This document shows, in pieces, positions 51,313 through 60,655 of a stretch of DNA of 64,000 nucleotides (within the stretch, counting starts at the first letter, position 1; every line of letters starts with the position of its first letter). Origin of the DNA: Eremothecium cymbalariae DBVPG#7215 (lineage: Eukaryota > Ascomycota > Saccharomycetes > Saccharomycetales > Saccharomycetaceae); the NCBI RefSeq assembly GCF_000235365.1, contig NC_016452.1:668001-732000 (forward strand), in the 5' to 3' direction. The notes below the pieces were generated by a model. That model searched no databases. It saw nothing but the letters and a program-made list of their open reading frames with translations, and was not told the DNA's origin. The translations under genes and the position numbers were made by a program.

Positions 51313-51747
51313 ATGTTCGACACTGCTGCACTATCGCTACCTACAAGAAGGGGTCATAAAACAAACCGCACCATTAAGAAGCAACTGTTCATCGATTACA
51401 ACAGGAGCCAAAATTACTAAAATTACGCTTTTCCTCCGACGCCATCTGCGTCTCTGGATAAACTATTTGATAAGAACTTTTCAATCCTCGAGGCCAATCA
51501 AGTGAAAAATTTTATAGAAATTTATAAAACTGGGTTGCCTGCGCGAGCTTCTGTCTTAGTGACTCCTGCATCTAAATCCTTACAATTGCAGGCTCGATGC
51601 AGGCTCACTGCAAGGGATAGATATTATGCAGGGTTGACTTGTGCCATAACAGGGACGTTATTCGCACAAACCGTTAGATTAGCTTACGATTTAAAAAATG
51701 ACAGGGCAGGTTTGAAGTCGGATTTACAACGTTGCCTGAGATCTTAG
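51313..51747 (+). pseudogene. Unknown gene interrupted by an in-frame TAA at a 9-bp tandem duplication
   Basis: An ATG at 51313 opens 35 codons (MFDTAALSLPTRRGHKTNRT...), then a TAA at 51418. The same frame continues with 108 sense codons to a TAG at 51745-51747. The downstream part has no ATG, so it cannot be a separate standard ORF, yet it looks like protein: FPPTPSASLDKLFDKNFSIL, a basic RCRLTARDRYYAG, and a hydrophobic stretch LTCAITGTLFAQTV that could span a membrane. The TAA straddles the junction of AAAATTACT (51410-51418) and AAAATTACG (51419-51427). I do not recognise the family. It could be a recent pseudogene, a readthrough gene, a strain polymorphism or an assembly error. Confidence 0.55.
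51410..51427 (+). repeat. 9-bp tandem duplication creating a stop codon
   Basis: Two adjacent copies, AAAATTACT and AAAATTACG, differ in the last base. The TAA at 51418-51420 is made of the last T of copy one and the first AA of copy two. With only one copy the frame reads AGC CAA AAT TAC GCT with no stop. Confidence 0.85.
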
Positions 51748-52122
51748 AGGAATGTTTGGATCACATCACATCCCCTTGCACTTTTTTAGGCGATGGATTT
51801 TGCATAGATCCTATCTATACTATATACTATGGACGGTACGGTACGGCAACCGTATGATTTTGAGTAGCTATGTGAAGTCTGTAGAAGCGAAAACCTTATA
51901 TTACACAATTCTTATGGCATAGTTGTATAAGAAATACGCAAACAGAAGGAGAGACGAATTGAGCTTCCAACTTTAGGAAGAGGAGCAGGATGTGTAGAAC
52001 GGCTTTTTTATTTTATTGTTCAACGCATACAGCACAGTGAGAGAGACACCTCTTCTACACATATATTGCTAGTAGTAATACATACATTTGAGGTAGTTAG
52101 GTAGTTAGGTAGTTAAGCGGTT
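51748..52122. other. Convergent spacer between the broken gene and PCL6/7
   Basis: No gene. It contains a GGTAC-rich patch at 51833-51846 and three copies of the 8-bp unit GGTAGTTA at about 52092-52115, close to the PCL stop. Confidence 0.55.
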
Positions 52123-53280
52123 TTATATTGAAACTGCAGCGGACGAGGACTCCACGGTAGACGGCTCTGTGGCCGGGCTGTGGTTCAGATGCTCCCTGTT
52201 CCAGAATTTGTACAGGAGATCGGCGTAGCGCTGGAGTTCTTGAACGGAAACGATAAGCTCAAAGTCGCAAAGAATTGAGAACTGAAGCTCGAGGCGATTG
52301 AGCTCGTGGAGGGAGATACCTCCGACACGGGCGTAGCGAGAATTGCTGTAGAAGAAGTCACTGAAAAACTTTGTACTGACGGTAACAGCTGCGATGATCA
52401 GCCGATGGATATTGTATGAGTCCATAACAAATAGTTGGGGATCCATTGCATTACATCTCTTGGCGATTCTATCAAAATACACCAGTAGGGATAGAAAAAC
52501 GTCATTTGTGATGGGGCAGTATTTTTGTATTCGGGCAAAGTAGTCGCCTAGTGTGATGGCTGGAATATGTTTGCCACGGAAACTAAGAACGTGGGCGACA
52601 TATTTGCTGTTTATATCGTGTTTTTCTTGTTCGAATGATTTTAAGCGATCGTTAGACTTTATAATCTTGTAAAGAAGACTTGTGAGCATTTCAAGAAGCT
52701 TGTCTGTGGGGAACTTAGCGATGTCCATATGCTCACCTTTGGTATCTGTATAAACTTCCCTTCTTGCAGGATGAACGAATTCTATTACTTGGGGTGAATC
52801 TTGAGACTCTATTTGAGAGGTGATGTCGTCTGTAAGTCCCTTCTCTGGCTTTTGTGAACTTGTGTTCTGCTTCTCCCCAACCAACCACGAATCCCTTTGA
52901 GGTCGCAAAAGCATGTGAGGTGACTTTCTGCTATCTGAAATACTTAAATTAGCCTGTTTTCCATGTTGCACTTGTTGTTTTCGTGGGGGAGATTGCAAAC
53001 GAGTAACAAGCTCAGAAGAGCCATACCTGGAATTGCCTGTGTCACTAAAAGATGATGGCTGAAAGATATCTCCCCTTTCTGTAAAACTTTCACTGTATAC
53101 AAGTGATCCACTAGAGTTATGGCAAATACCATGTATTGGTGTTCGATCCCCTAGTATTGAGCCGTTCCTTGCCTCTCCGTTAGATACCACACTTCTAAGG
53201 GTATCGTCTGTAATATTTGAATCACCACGCGATATGATAATTGGTTGTGTAGTCGACCGGCCCTCGTCTATGAATGGCAT
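52123..53280 (-). CDS. PCL6: Pho85-type cyclin Pcl6/Pcl7
   Basis: A 385-residue cyclin. The N-terminal 190 residues are low-complexity and Ser-rich. The Pho80-type cyclin domain lies at about 205-365, with SFRGKHIPAITLGDYFARIQ, VFLSLLVYFDRIAKRC, NIHRLIIAAVTVSTKFFSDF and LNRLELQFSILCDFEL. These cyclins activate the kinase Pho85 to control glycogen metabolism. It corresponds to both YER059W (PCL6, 420) and YIL050W (PCL7, 285). ATG 53280 is chosen because the frame upstream begins with GTG. Confidence 0.92.
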   Translation of the reverse strand: MPFIDEGRSTTQPIIISRGDSNITDDTLRSVVSNGEARNGSILGDRTPIHGICHNSSGSLVYSESFTERGDIFQPSSFSDTGNSRYGSSELVTRLQSPPRKQQVQHGKQANLSISDSRKSPHMLLRPQRDSWLVGEKQNTSSQKPEKGLTDDITSQIESQDSPQVIEFVHPARREVYTDTKGEHMDIAKFPTDKLLEMLTSLLYKIIKSNDRLKSFEQEKHDINSKYVAHVLSFRGKHIPAITLGDYFARIQKYCPITNDVFLSLLVYFDRIAKRCNAMDPQLFVMDSYNIHRLIIAAVTVSTKFFSDFFYSNSRYARVGGISLHELNRLELQFSILCDFELIVSVQELQRYADLLYKFWNREHLNHSPATEPSTVESSSAAVSI

Positions 53281-53713
53281 GCTTAACACCAAGTCCTGTC
53301 TCACCTTTCAAACTGTTCGTATGCCGTATATGCACCTGCCACCCCGTCTTTGGTGTTATATTCTGTATTCCTTAAACTGCTACTTTTTCTCTTCGGTTTC
53401 AATTTTACAATGTCCCCTGGTAGAACTTGTAACATCTCCTACAGGGGGAAGGAGAAGGAGGTTTCACCACAGCAAAGACGCCAGTAACGCTCTGCAAAGT
53501 TACCCAAAACCCTGCTTAAGGCATCGACCATCACATGCCACCTCGTCTGCAAACACACCCCGACCCCCCTGGATGCTGTATTAGATTCAGAAATATAGTC
53601 TAGTTTATTTCATCTTATCCCTCAAATATGTACAAACTATTTACAAGTGCAAATATAAGCCTTTTATTCTATACGGATAAATCTGCGAAATTCGTCGGCA
53701 CAAAGTAATCAAT
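53281..53713. other. PCL6/7 promoter and PET117 3' flank
   Basis: A 433-bp spacer; a plus-strand open frame here overlaps the PCL start and has no features. No gene or clear motif. Confidence 0.5.
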
Positions 53714-54064
53714 TCACTTACGTTCCACCACTTCTCCATCTTTGGTAACAACCTCCCCAGAGAGAGGTTGCATCTCTTGGTACTTTTTACGTAGTTCTAG
53801 CTGCTGTTCATGCTCAGCCTTGTTCAACAACTTTTTACGCTCCTTGTTCACGTCAGTTGTTTCTACTGGATCTGCTTCTGGACTACTCTTTAAAGATGCT
53901 GCTGCTTCCCTGGCTGCCCTCTTATCAGCAATTCTTTTCGCATCTTTGATGGGCCCCTGATGCAGTGTTTCCCTCTCCATCTCTTGCACGAAATGCACAC
54001 CGACGATCGTTGCCGTTGTGAGCACGCACGAAAGGGCCAATGTGATCTTGCTTGCTCTACTCAT
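53714..54064 (-). CDS. PET117: Cytochrome c oxidase assembly factor Pet117
   Basis: A 116-residue protein (107 in S. cerevisiae). The N-terminus MSRASKITLALSCVLTTATI forms a single membrane segment, followed by VGVHFVQEMERETLHQGPIK and a charged, helical C-terminal region. Pet117 is a mitochondrial inner-membrane protein that works with the heme a synthase Cox15 in cytochrome oxidase assembly. The frame extends 15 codons upstream without family similarity, so ATG 54064 is used. It corresponds to YER058W. Confidence 0.93.
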   Translation of the reverse strand: MSRASKITLALSCVLTTATIVGVHFVQEMERETLHQGPIKDAKRIADKRAAREAAASLKSSPEADPVETTDVNKERKKLLNKAEHEQQLELRKKYQEMQPLSGEVVTKDGEVVERK

Positions 54065-54704
54065 TCTGTTATATACACAGTAACTATGCTGCCCTTCTGC
54101 CTCCCCCACACACTCTTCTATGTGTGTCTGGCTTGACCTGCGCTGCTCGAGAGAAGATGCAGTAAGCCTTTAAACTTTTCAACTGCGGAGTTACCCTGCT
54201 GTGTTCGAGATCAATGGCACACACGCACGCTGCTGACGCTCACGGTACACCAAGGTACTAATGCGGTACTAATGAGGCATTAGCGGTTTTTTAGGTGTGC
54301 ACCAATCCCCTGTGCATGCATGCATGGACTGGCCTTCAACAGCCATTTAAGACAGTAGCACCAGCTGACGTTATCTCGCGGAAGTGGAAACCGATCTGTG
54401 ACGCTACCAGTGCCATGCTTACTGCTGCTACGGTTGTTGCCGCTTATTCACCTCATATATACCTTCAATTGCAAATTATACCTCCGCCTTTCGCTATATT
54501 AATATAGCTGACATCTATACACTTGTACTGTGCGAATCCAGCCAGCTCGGAACCACCTGCAAACCACCGGGAGAAGTTCCAAGGGTGTTTTAAAGCAAAA
54601 AAAGCAGACAAAGATATCTACTTTGACTAGTCGATGCCTCTCTCGTCCGTATTCCACAACCAATGAACTGCAGATTGCTCTTTAGATACCAGCTCGTAAG
54701 GAAT
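54065..54704. other. Divergent PET117/HMF1 intergenic region
   Basis: A 640-bp spacer with repeated GGTACTAATG motifs (near 54253 and 54266). A 70-codon frame at 54295-54507 has no family resemblance. No gene is called. Confidence 0.5.
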
Positions 54705-55090
54705 ATGTCTAAACTCACCCCAGTCAGCACCAAGACGGCCCCCCCCCAGCTGCCTCCTACTCGCAAGCTATGAAGGTGAATAACATGGTTTTTGTATCGG
54801 GCCAAATACCATACACTCCTTCCAACGTCCCTGTCGAAGGGTCGATTACTGACAACACGGAACAAGTGATTGCTAATGTGAAGAATGTCTTGGAAGCCTC
54901 CAATTCCGGCCTCGACAAGGTCGTGAAGGTCAATATCTTTTTGGCGGACATGGCTAGTTTTGCTGAGTTTAATACCGTTTATGCAAAGTATTTTAACAAG
55001 CATAAGCCCGCTAGATCCTGCGTAGCTGTCAAGACATTGCCATTGAACGTTGATGTAGAAATGGAGGTCATCGCTGTCGAAAAAGATTAG
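54705..55090 (+). pseudogene. HMF1: RidA-family protein Hmf1/Mmf1 with a one-base frameshift near the N-terminus
   Basis: The 107 codons from ATG 54770 match Hmf1 (AMKVNNMVFVSGQIPYTPSN, NVLEASNSGLDKVVKVNIFL, KPARSCVAVKTLPL). Upstream, ATG 54705 starts MSKLTPVSTKTAP in another frame, matching the known Hmf1 start (LTPV...AP). The two frames meet at nine C bases (54739-54747); ten would keep one frame of 128 residues, against 129 in S. cerevisiae. RidA proteins hydrolyse reactive enamine/imine intermediates from threonine or serine dehydration; Mmf1 works in mitochondria, Hmf1 in cytosol. The lesion may be a sequencing error, so the gene is probably functional. A product from ATG 54770 would lack the first strand. 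Confidence 0.85.
54739..54747 (+). repeat. Run of nine C at the HMF1 frameshift
   Basis: The homopolymer C9 lies exactly where the two HMF1 frames meet, in codons expected to encode Ala-Pro-Pro-Pro. Such runs are error-prone both in sequencing and in replication. Confidence 0.95.
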
Positions 55091-55644
55091 ACTACACTGT
55101 TTGACAAGGTTCTAATATGTATGATAAACTATTGATGTAGTGTATATTGCTGCTATTCACGTACCAGGTCATATATAATATTTGACAATTTTATTCAGTT
55201 TTTTAATGGGCACCGAGTGGAAACGCTGACAATGAATGATTCATATGAATGGACTGTGGATATCAATCTCCACTTTGTAAATATATTATGTGACTACTTT
55301 CCTGAAATGTATGGGTGCTGTTCATGGTGTGTGGGTGCTCAAGACAAGAATCCGTTTGTCTGTTTTTCACGTTTCGGCACACCGCAAAAGACGCACACGC
55401 CAGAAAACTTCCCAGCGCCTGCCGCCGATTTCGCGCTTCGCGGCCCCCAGGCAGGCGAACTGGCCCGGCCTCGGCTCGCGCTGCTACTGCTCACCGGCTG
55501 TGCCCCCGCCAGGGAGCCGCGAGGTCTCCCTTAGGATCCAGGCTTGTTGAAAAAATTTGAAGATTATGATACTGTAACCTATAATTGGTGGTTAACGCGC
55601 ATACCTAAAGAAGACTACTGCTACAGCATAGAAACCAAGCAAAG
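55091..55644. other. HMF1 3' flank and RPL34 promoter
   Basis: A 554-bp region. It contains two Rap1-type sites at 55305-55337, then a strikingly GC-rich island at about 55370-55535 in which several frames are open, then an AT-rich stretch to the RPL34 ATG. No gene is called in the island. Confidence 0.55.
55305..55337. promoter_or_regulatory. Tandem Rap1 sites of the RPL34 promoter
   Basis: AAATGTATGGGTG at 55305-55317 is the reverse complement of the ribosomal-protein-gene Rap1 box CACCCATACATTT. ATGGTGTGTGGGTG at 55324-55337 is a second, close match in the same orientation. Paired Rap1 sites a few hundred bases upstream are typical of yeast ribosomal protein genes; here they are about 310-340 bp before the ATG. 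Confidence 0.75.
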
Positions 55645-56528
55645 ATGGCCCAACGTGTTACGTTCAGGAGAAGAAATCCATGTATGTTAATAGATCTAAA
55701 TGAAGTAGTTGAAATATTGTGTGATTAGGTTACCTTGGGGGAATGTACTGAGTAGGTTTTGAACGTCGACCGCACCACAAGATGAGTTGAAGATGTCCAT
55801 GAATAATAGATAGAAATAAGCATGATATTTGATGCACAAACTTATTTTTCTATGACGCATAGCAAAGGGTTTTATAAATTGGGTTAAGGAAGAGAAATAA
55901 GCTGATTTGTGTTACAGGAAGGGTGGTTTTTAATTGATTGCTATTTTTGAGGAAATGTCGTTGGAACTATTTAATAATTTGTTTTGCGGAGTCGTTTTTA
56001 TCGTTTTGTCTCTGGAATATTTGGCCATGCTTGAAATGGGTAGTGTGGGCATCTTGGTGATGAGATATATGGATGTTGGACCTATTCGAGTGAGAACCCA
56101 AGGCGATGATGATCAAACCACTGTATTTCATAATTTTTAGACGGGATCTTTTAGAGAGAGTGTACTAACAATATTTAACAGACAACACCAAGTCCAACAA
56201 AATCAAGGTTGTGAAGACGCCAGGTGGTGTGTTGCGTGCTCAGCATGTTAAGAAATTGGCTACCAGACCAAAGTGTGGTGACTGTGGTATTGCTTTGCCA
56301 GGTATCTCTAGTTTGAGACCAAGACAATACGCTTCAGTTTCCAAGACTCACAAGACTGTTTCCAGAGCTTACGGTGGTTCCAGATGCGCCAACTGTGTTA
56401 AGGAAAGAATTGTCAGAGCCTTCCTAATTGAGGAGCAAAAGATTGTTAAGAAGGTTGTCAAGGAACAAACCGAAGCTGCCAAGAAGGCTGAGAAGAAACA
56501 ATCCAAGAAGAAGGGCAAGAAGAACTAA
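55645..56528 (+). CDS. RPL34: Ribosomal protein eL34 (Rpl34), one intron
   Basis: Two exons: 55645-55681 and 56182-56528, joined in frame to give 127 residues. Exon 1 encodes MAQRVTFRRRNP plus the first base of Tyr13; exon 2 resumes with the rest of Tyr13 and NTKSNKIKVVKTPGG. The zinc-ribbon cysteines (KCGDCG, RCANCVK) and the Lys-rich C-terminal tail are present. S. cerevisiae Rpl34 has 121 residues and the same intron position. It is part of the large ribosomal subunit. One gene here corresponds to RPL34A (YER056C-A) and RPL34B (YIL052C). Confidence 0.97.
55682..56181 (+). other. RPL34 spliceosomal intron (500 nt)
   Basis: It begins GTATGT at 55682, has branch site TACTAAC at 56163-56169, and ends in ACAG at 56181, all perfect yeast consensus. 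The 12-nt branch-to-acceptor distance is short. A 68-codon open frame inside it is not credible. I looked for a C/D snoRNA: GATGATGA occurs near 56105 but no D box follows before the intron end. Confidence 0.95.
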
Positions 56529-56983
56529 GGGAGATTTTTGAGTCTAACCTTTAAGTCCTCATTATATTTTCATTTGTAATTTAATATAAAAGCTCTTTTT
56601 TGTATCTTCATATAACTTCTCCACTATTATAAACCATCGAATGTAGTTTTACTGGGAAGCTATCCTATCTTGGCGTGTATTATTGCCGACTATATATTGT
56701 TTAAATATGGGCTGCGGGAGCCTTCCCTTTCTCGCTTTCAACATCAACCACGGTGATTAACAAAATAGTAACACGAACGTGGCCAGTCTATCCATTAAAG
56801 AAGAGGCTTGTCAGAGTATCGGTGTAGTAATTTTACGGGAGCTTTTAGACGTGCAAGGCCATAAAGGGGTTTGGCAAACGGTGCAGGGCGATTTGTAATC
56901 AGATCCTAGGTCATAGAGCCGAAATTAATAGAATAGACAATAAAAGCAACCTTCCCCGCCAATCTTGGGCTTACTAGTTTTCG
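56529..56983. other. RPL34 3' flank and NEO1 promoter
   Basis: A 455-bp spacer between tandem plus-strand genes. AT-rich; no gene or clear named motif. Confidence 0.5.
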
Positions 56984-59900
56984 ATGTCCTTTCCACCACC
57001 TCCAGACGAATCTTCCATCTCCAATTATCACCCCAGCCAATCCTCTGGAACGTTCAGCAAAGAGGACAGCGGCAAGAATATCAACCATAACAATAGCAAT
57101 AAAATCAAGAACAACAATAGGGCACCGAGAAGGTACCATAGAGGAAGTTTGGACTCTTTTGAGCTTGAGTTTGATGACAGTCTGGATGTAGCGTTGGATT
57201 CTCTACAGATAAAACCAAGTAATTCACAGGATCAGTACCAAGGAGCAGAAGGCACTGAGGATTTTGAACTAGAAAGCTTAGATCATATGGCTGATCGACG
57301 TACTTCCTTATCAGTCCTACATCTGGCACCGGACACACAGCCACTAATTAGTCAAGATTCTTGGGACTTTCCACAGGTTAAAAATAGTGCTGATATTATT
57401 AGACAAAAGGGTTGGTGGCAAAAGTTTCAATCTCTCACATTTACAGGTTCAAATAGTGATTCTTCATTTCGTGACAACACTGCTACGTATAGTTCCACAC
57501 AGCCAATTGAGCTAACGGACCATAATGTAGAGAGGGAGATACATCCTGATACTACTCCTATCTACGATAAAAACAAGTATCCTTCGAACGCAATTTCGAA
57601 CGCAAAATACAACGCTCTGACTTTTATTCCTATTATTCTTTATGAACAGTTTAAATTCTTTTTCAATCTATACTTCCTACTGGTTTCCCTATCGCAAACC
57701 ATTCCTGCATTGAGAATTGGCTATTTGTCTTCTTATATTGTCCCTCTAGCATTTGTGTTGACGGTAACGATGTCCAAAGAAGCGATGGATGATATCCAAA
57801 GAAGAAGACGAGATAGGGAAACTAATAATGAACTATATGAAATCTTACCTAGATCACAGTTGGTGCCTAGCAAGGATTTAAAAGTTGGCGACCTAGTTTT
57901 ATTGCATAAAGATTCCAGAATTCCAGCAGATGTCGTTCTTTTGCAAAGTAGTGAACCAAGTGGAGAAACCTTTATCAAGACCGATCAGCTGGATGGTGAA
58001 ACTGATTGGAAACTAAGGTTAGCCCCATCGTTGACTCAAACTCTGTCTCAAGATGATTTGCTAAATCGAATCAACATTACTGCCTCTGCGCCCGAAAGGT
58101 CTATTCATAGATTTACCGGTCGAGTAAGTTATAAAGGTTCTTCATCTCCTCTATCAGTAGACAATACACTATGGGCTAATACAGTTTTGGCTTCTACTGG
58201 TATTTGCATCGCTTGTGTTGTATACACAGGTCTAGATACAAGACAGTCCATGAATACTTCCAAACCAAGTGTAAAAACAGGACTGTTGGAAATTGAAATA
58301 AATAAACTGTCCAAAATTTTGTGCTTTTGTGTGTTTATGCTTTCTTTACTCCTAGTTGTATTTGCAGGATTAAAAAATGATGATTGGTACGTTGATATAA
58401 TGAGATACTTGATATTATTTTCTACCATAATACCTGTTTCGTTAAGAGTCAATCTGGACTTGGGAAAATCCGTCTATGCTCGGCAGATCGAATCTGATAA
58501 ATCGATCCCGGAAACCATAGTTAGAACTAGTACTATTCCAGAGGATCTAGGCAGGATTGAGTATCTATTGAGTGATAAGACCGGGACTTTAACTCAAAAT
58601 GATATGCACCTAAAAAAGCTTCATTTAGGTACGGTTTCGTACACTATGGAGACCATGGACATGGTTACAGATTACATACAATCAATGACTGCAGCAAATC
58701 CGATAAAAAGTTGTGTTGGTCTACCAACGACCAGTGCAAGAAAGGAAATTTCCCAGAGAGTACGAGATCTAGTGACCACTCTAGCTATATGTCACAATGT
58801 TACGCCAAACTTCGAAAATAACGAATTAACTTATCAGGCAGCTTCTCCTGATGAGATAGCAATTGTGAAGTTTACAGAAAGTGTTGGTTTATCGCTCTTC
58901 AAGAGAGACCGCAATTCTCTAACGTTGTTTCATGAATATTCAGGCGTTAACCTTAACTATGATATTCTCCAGGTTTTCCCATTCAATTCGGATTCAAAAC
59001 GAATGGGGATCATCGTATATGATAAGACCAAAGACGAATATTGGTTTTTACAAAAGGGTGCTGATACAGTCATGTCAAGAATTGTACAAAGCAACGACTG
59101 GCTTGATGAGGAAATTGGTAATATGGCTCGTGAGGGTCTAAGAACATTGGTGATAGGTAGGAAAAGATTAGCACCTAAACTTTATGATCAGTTTCGTAAG
59201 GAATATAGAGATGCGTCATTGTCTATGCTCAACAGAGATGGCGCAATGAATGATGTGGTAAAGAAGTACTTAGAGTATGATCTAGAATTGTTGGGATTAA
59301 CCGGTGTTGAGGATAAATTGCAAAAGGATGTTAAGTCTTCTATAGAATTGCTGCGGAATGCTGGAGTGAAAATTTGGATGTTAACAGGTGATAAAGTAGA
59401 AACAGCACGGTGTGTCTGTATAAGCGCCAAATTAATTTCTAGAGGTCAGTATGTCCACACTATTACTAAATTGTCACGTCGTGATGGTGCATTAAACCAC
59501 CTTGAGTACCTAAATGTAAATCGGAGCTCTTGTTTATTAATTGACGGTGATTCGCTCGCATTGTTTTTAACTTATTACAGAAAGGAATTCTTTGAAATGG
59601 TGGTTCAGTTGCCAGTTGTGATTGCATGTCGTTGTACACCTCAACAAAAAGCAGATGTGGCATTGCTTATCAGAGAGTGCACTGGTAAAAGAGTTTGTTG
59701 TATTGGTGACGGTGGTAACGATGTTAGTATGATTCAATGTGCAGACGTCGGTGTTGGCATTGTTGGTAAAGAGGGAAAGCAAGCTTCACTAGTTGCTGAT
59801 TATTCAATCACACAGTTTTGTCATCTAACAAAGTTGTTATTATGGCATGGTAGAAATTCTTATAAGCGCTCTGCCAAGTTGTCTCAATTTGTCATTCATA

Positions 59901-60520
59901 GAGGTTTATTGATCTCCGTTTGTCAAGCCGTTTATTCAATTAGTTCAAAATTTGAACCAATAGCGTTATATCAGGGTTGGTTAATGGTAGGATACGCCAC
60001 TTTTTACACTATGGCGCCTGTATTCTCTCTAACTTTAGATCGTGACATAGATGAATCATTGACCACAACCTATCCTGAATTATACAAAGAATTGACTGAA
60101 GGAAAATCATTATCCTATAAAACGTTCTTTGTATGGGTATTATTATCTCTGTTCCAAGGTATCATAATTCAAGGTTCATCTCAACTTTTTATTGGGTTAA
60201 CCCCATCCCAGTTTAAAAGTTTGGTCGCCATTAGTTTTTCAGCGCTGATATTCAACGAACTGATAATGGTTGCGTTGGAAATTTATACATGGAACAAAAT
60301 TATGGCAATAACAGAAATAGCGACATTCGCTATCTACGTTGTTTCCATCCCATTCCTTGGAGAATATTTTGAATTAAAATCTATGGTTAAGCCCGCTTTC
60401 TACATACAATTAGCGGTTATATTGTCCATTTCTATCTTTCCCGTATGGGCAGCGAAGGCAATTCACAGAAAACTGAATCCGCCAAGTTATGCAAAAGTTC
60501 AACAATTCACCATGGTTTAA
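56984..60520 (+). CDS. NEO1: P4-ATPase phospholipid flippase Neo1
   Basis: A 1178-residue P-type ATPase (1151 in S. cerevisiae). An acidic, Asn/Ser-rich N-terminal tail (about 1-190) precedes the first membrane pair. The actuator region has DQLDGETDWKLR, the phosphorylated Asp531 is in DKTGTLTQND, and the hinge has GDGGNDVSMIQ. Ten transmembrane segments are expected, the last six after about residue 960. Neo1 works in the Golgi/endosomal membrane without a Cdc50 partner and helps keep phosphatidylethanolamine and phosphatidylserine asymmetric. It corresponds to YIL048W and is convergent with SYG1. Confidence 0.96.
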   Translation: MSFPPPPDESSISNYHPSQSSGTFSKEDSGKNINHNNSNKIKNNNRAPRRYHRGSLDSFELEFDDSLDVALDSLQIKPSNSQDQYQGAEGTEDFELESLDHMADRRTSLSVLHLAPDTQPLISQDSWDFPQVKNSADIIRQKGWWQKFQSLTFTGSNSDSSFRDNTATYSSTQPIELTDHNVEREIHPDTTPIYDKNKYPSNAISNAKYNALTFIPIILYEQFKFFFNLYFLLVSLSQTIPALRIGYLSSYIVPLAFVLTVTMSKEAMDDIQRRRRDRETNNELYEILPRSQLVPSKDLKVGDLVLLHKDSRIPADVVLLQSSEPSGETFIKTDQLDGETDWKLRLAPSLTQTLSQDDLLNRINITASAPERSIHRFTGRVSYKGSSSPLSVDNTLWANTVLASTGICIACVVYTGLDTRQSMNTSKPSVKTGLLEIEINKLSKILCFCVFMLSLLLVVFAGLKNDDWYVDIMRYLILFSTIIPVSLRVNLDLGKSVYARQIESDKSIPETIVRTSTIPEDLGRIEYLLSDKTGTLTQNDMHLKKLHLGTVSYTMETMDMVTDYIQSMTAANPIKSCVGLPTTSARKEISQRVRDLVTTLAICHNVTPNFENNELTYQAASPDEIAIVKFTESVGLSLFKRDRNSLTLFHEYSGVNLNYDILQVFPFNSDSKRMGIIVYDKTKDEYWFLQKGADTVMSRIVQSNDWLDEEIGNMAREGLRTLVIGRKRLAPKLYDQFRKEYRDASLSMLNRDGAMNDVVKKYLEYDLELLGLTGVEDKLQKDVKSSIELLRNAGVKIWMLTGDKVETARCVCISAKLISRGQYVHTITKLSRRDGALNHLEYLNVNRSSCLLIDGDSLALFLTYYRKEFFEMVVQLPVVIACRCTPQQKADVALLIRECTGKRVCCIGDGGNDVSMIQCADVGVGIVGKEGKQASLVADYSITQFCHLTKLLLWHGRNSYKRSAKLSQFVIHRGLLISVCQAVYSISSKFEPIALYQGWLMVGYATFYTMAPVFSLTLDRDIDESLTTTYPELYKELTEGKSLSYKTFFVWVLLSLFQGIIIQGSSQLFIGLTPSQFKSLVAISFSALIFNELIMVALEIYTWNKIMAITEIATFAIYVVSIPFLGEYFELKSMVKPAFYIQLAVILSISIFPVWAAKAIHRKLNPPSYAKVQQFTMV

Positions 60521-60655
60521 AGATCTAAACAAATCATAAAAATGATAATTTTGTGCACTTAAAAGATACTTCTAGAGGTATTTTGTTCCATATATATATT
60601 AATTATTCGAATAATTTAAGTATAAAATTCTATCTGTAAACTTTTATTATACATT

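Noticed and set aside
55934..56140. 68-codon plus-strand ORF
   Set aside because: It lies wholly inside the RPL34 intron with perfect splice signals and has no conserved features.
56100..56181. C/D snoRNA in the RPL34 intron, suggested by GATGATGA
   Set aside because: No CTGA D box follows before the 3' splice site and no terminal stem is seen.
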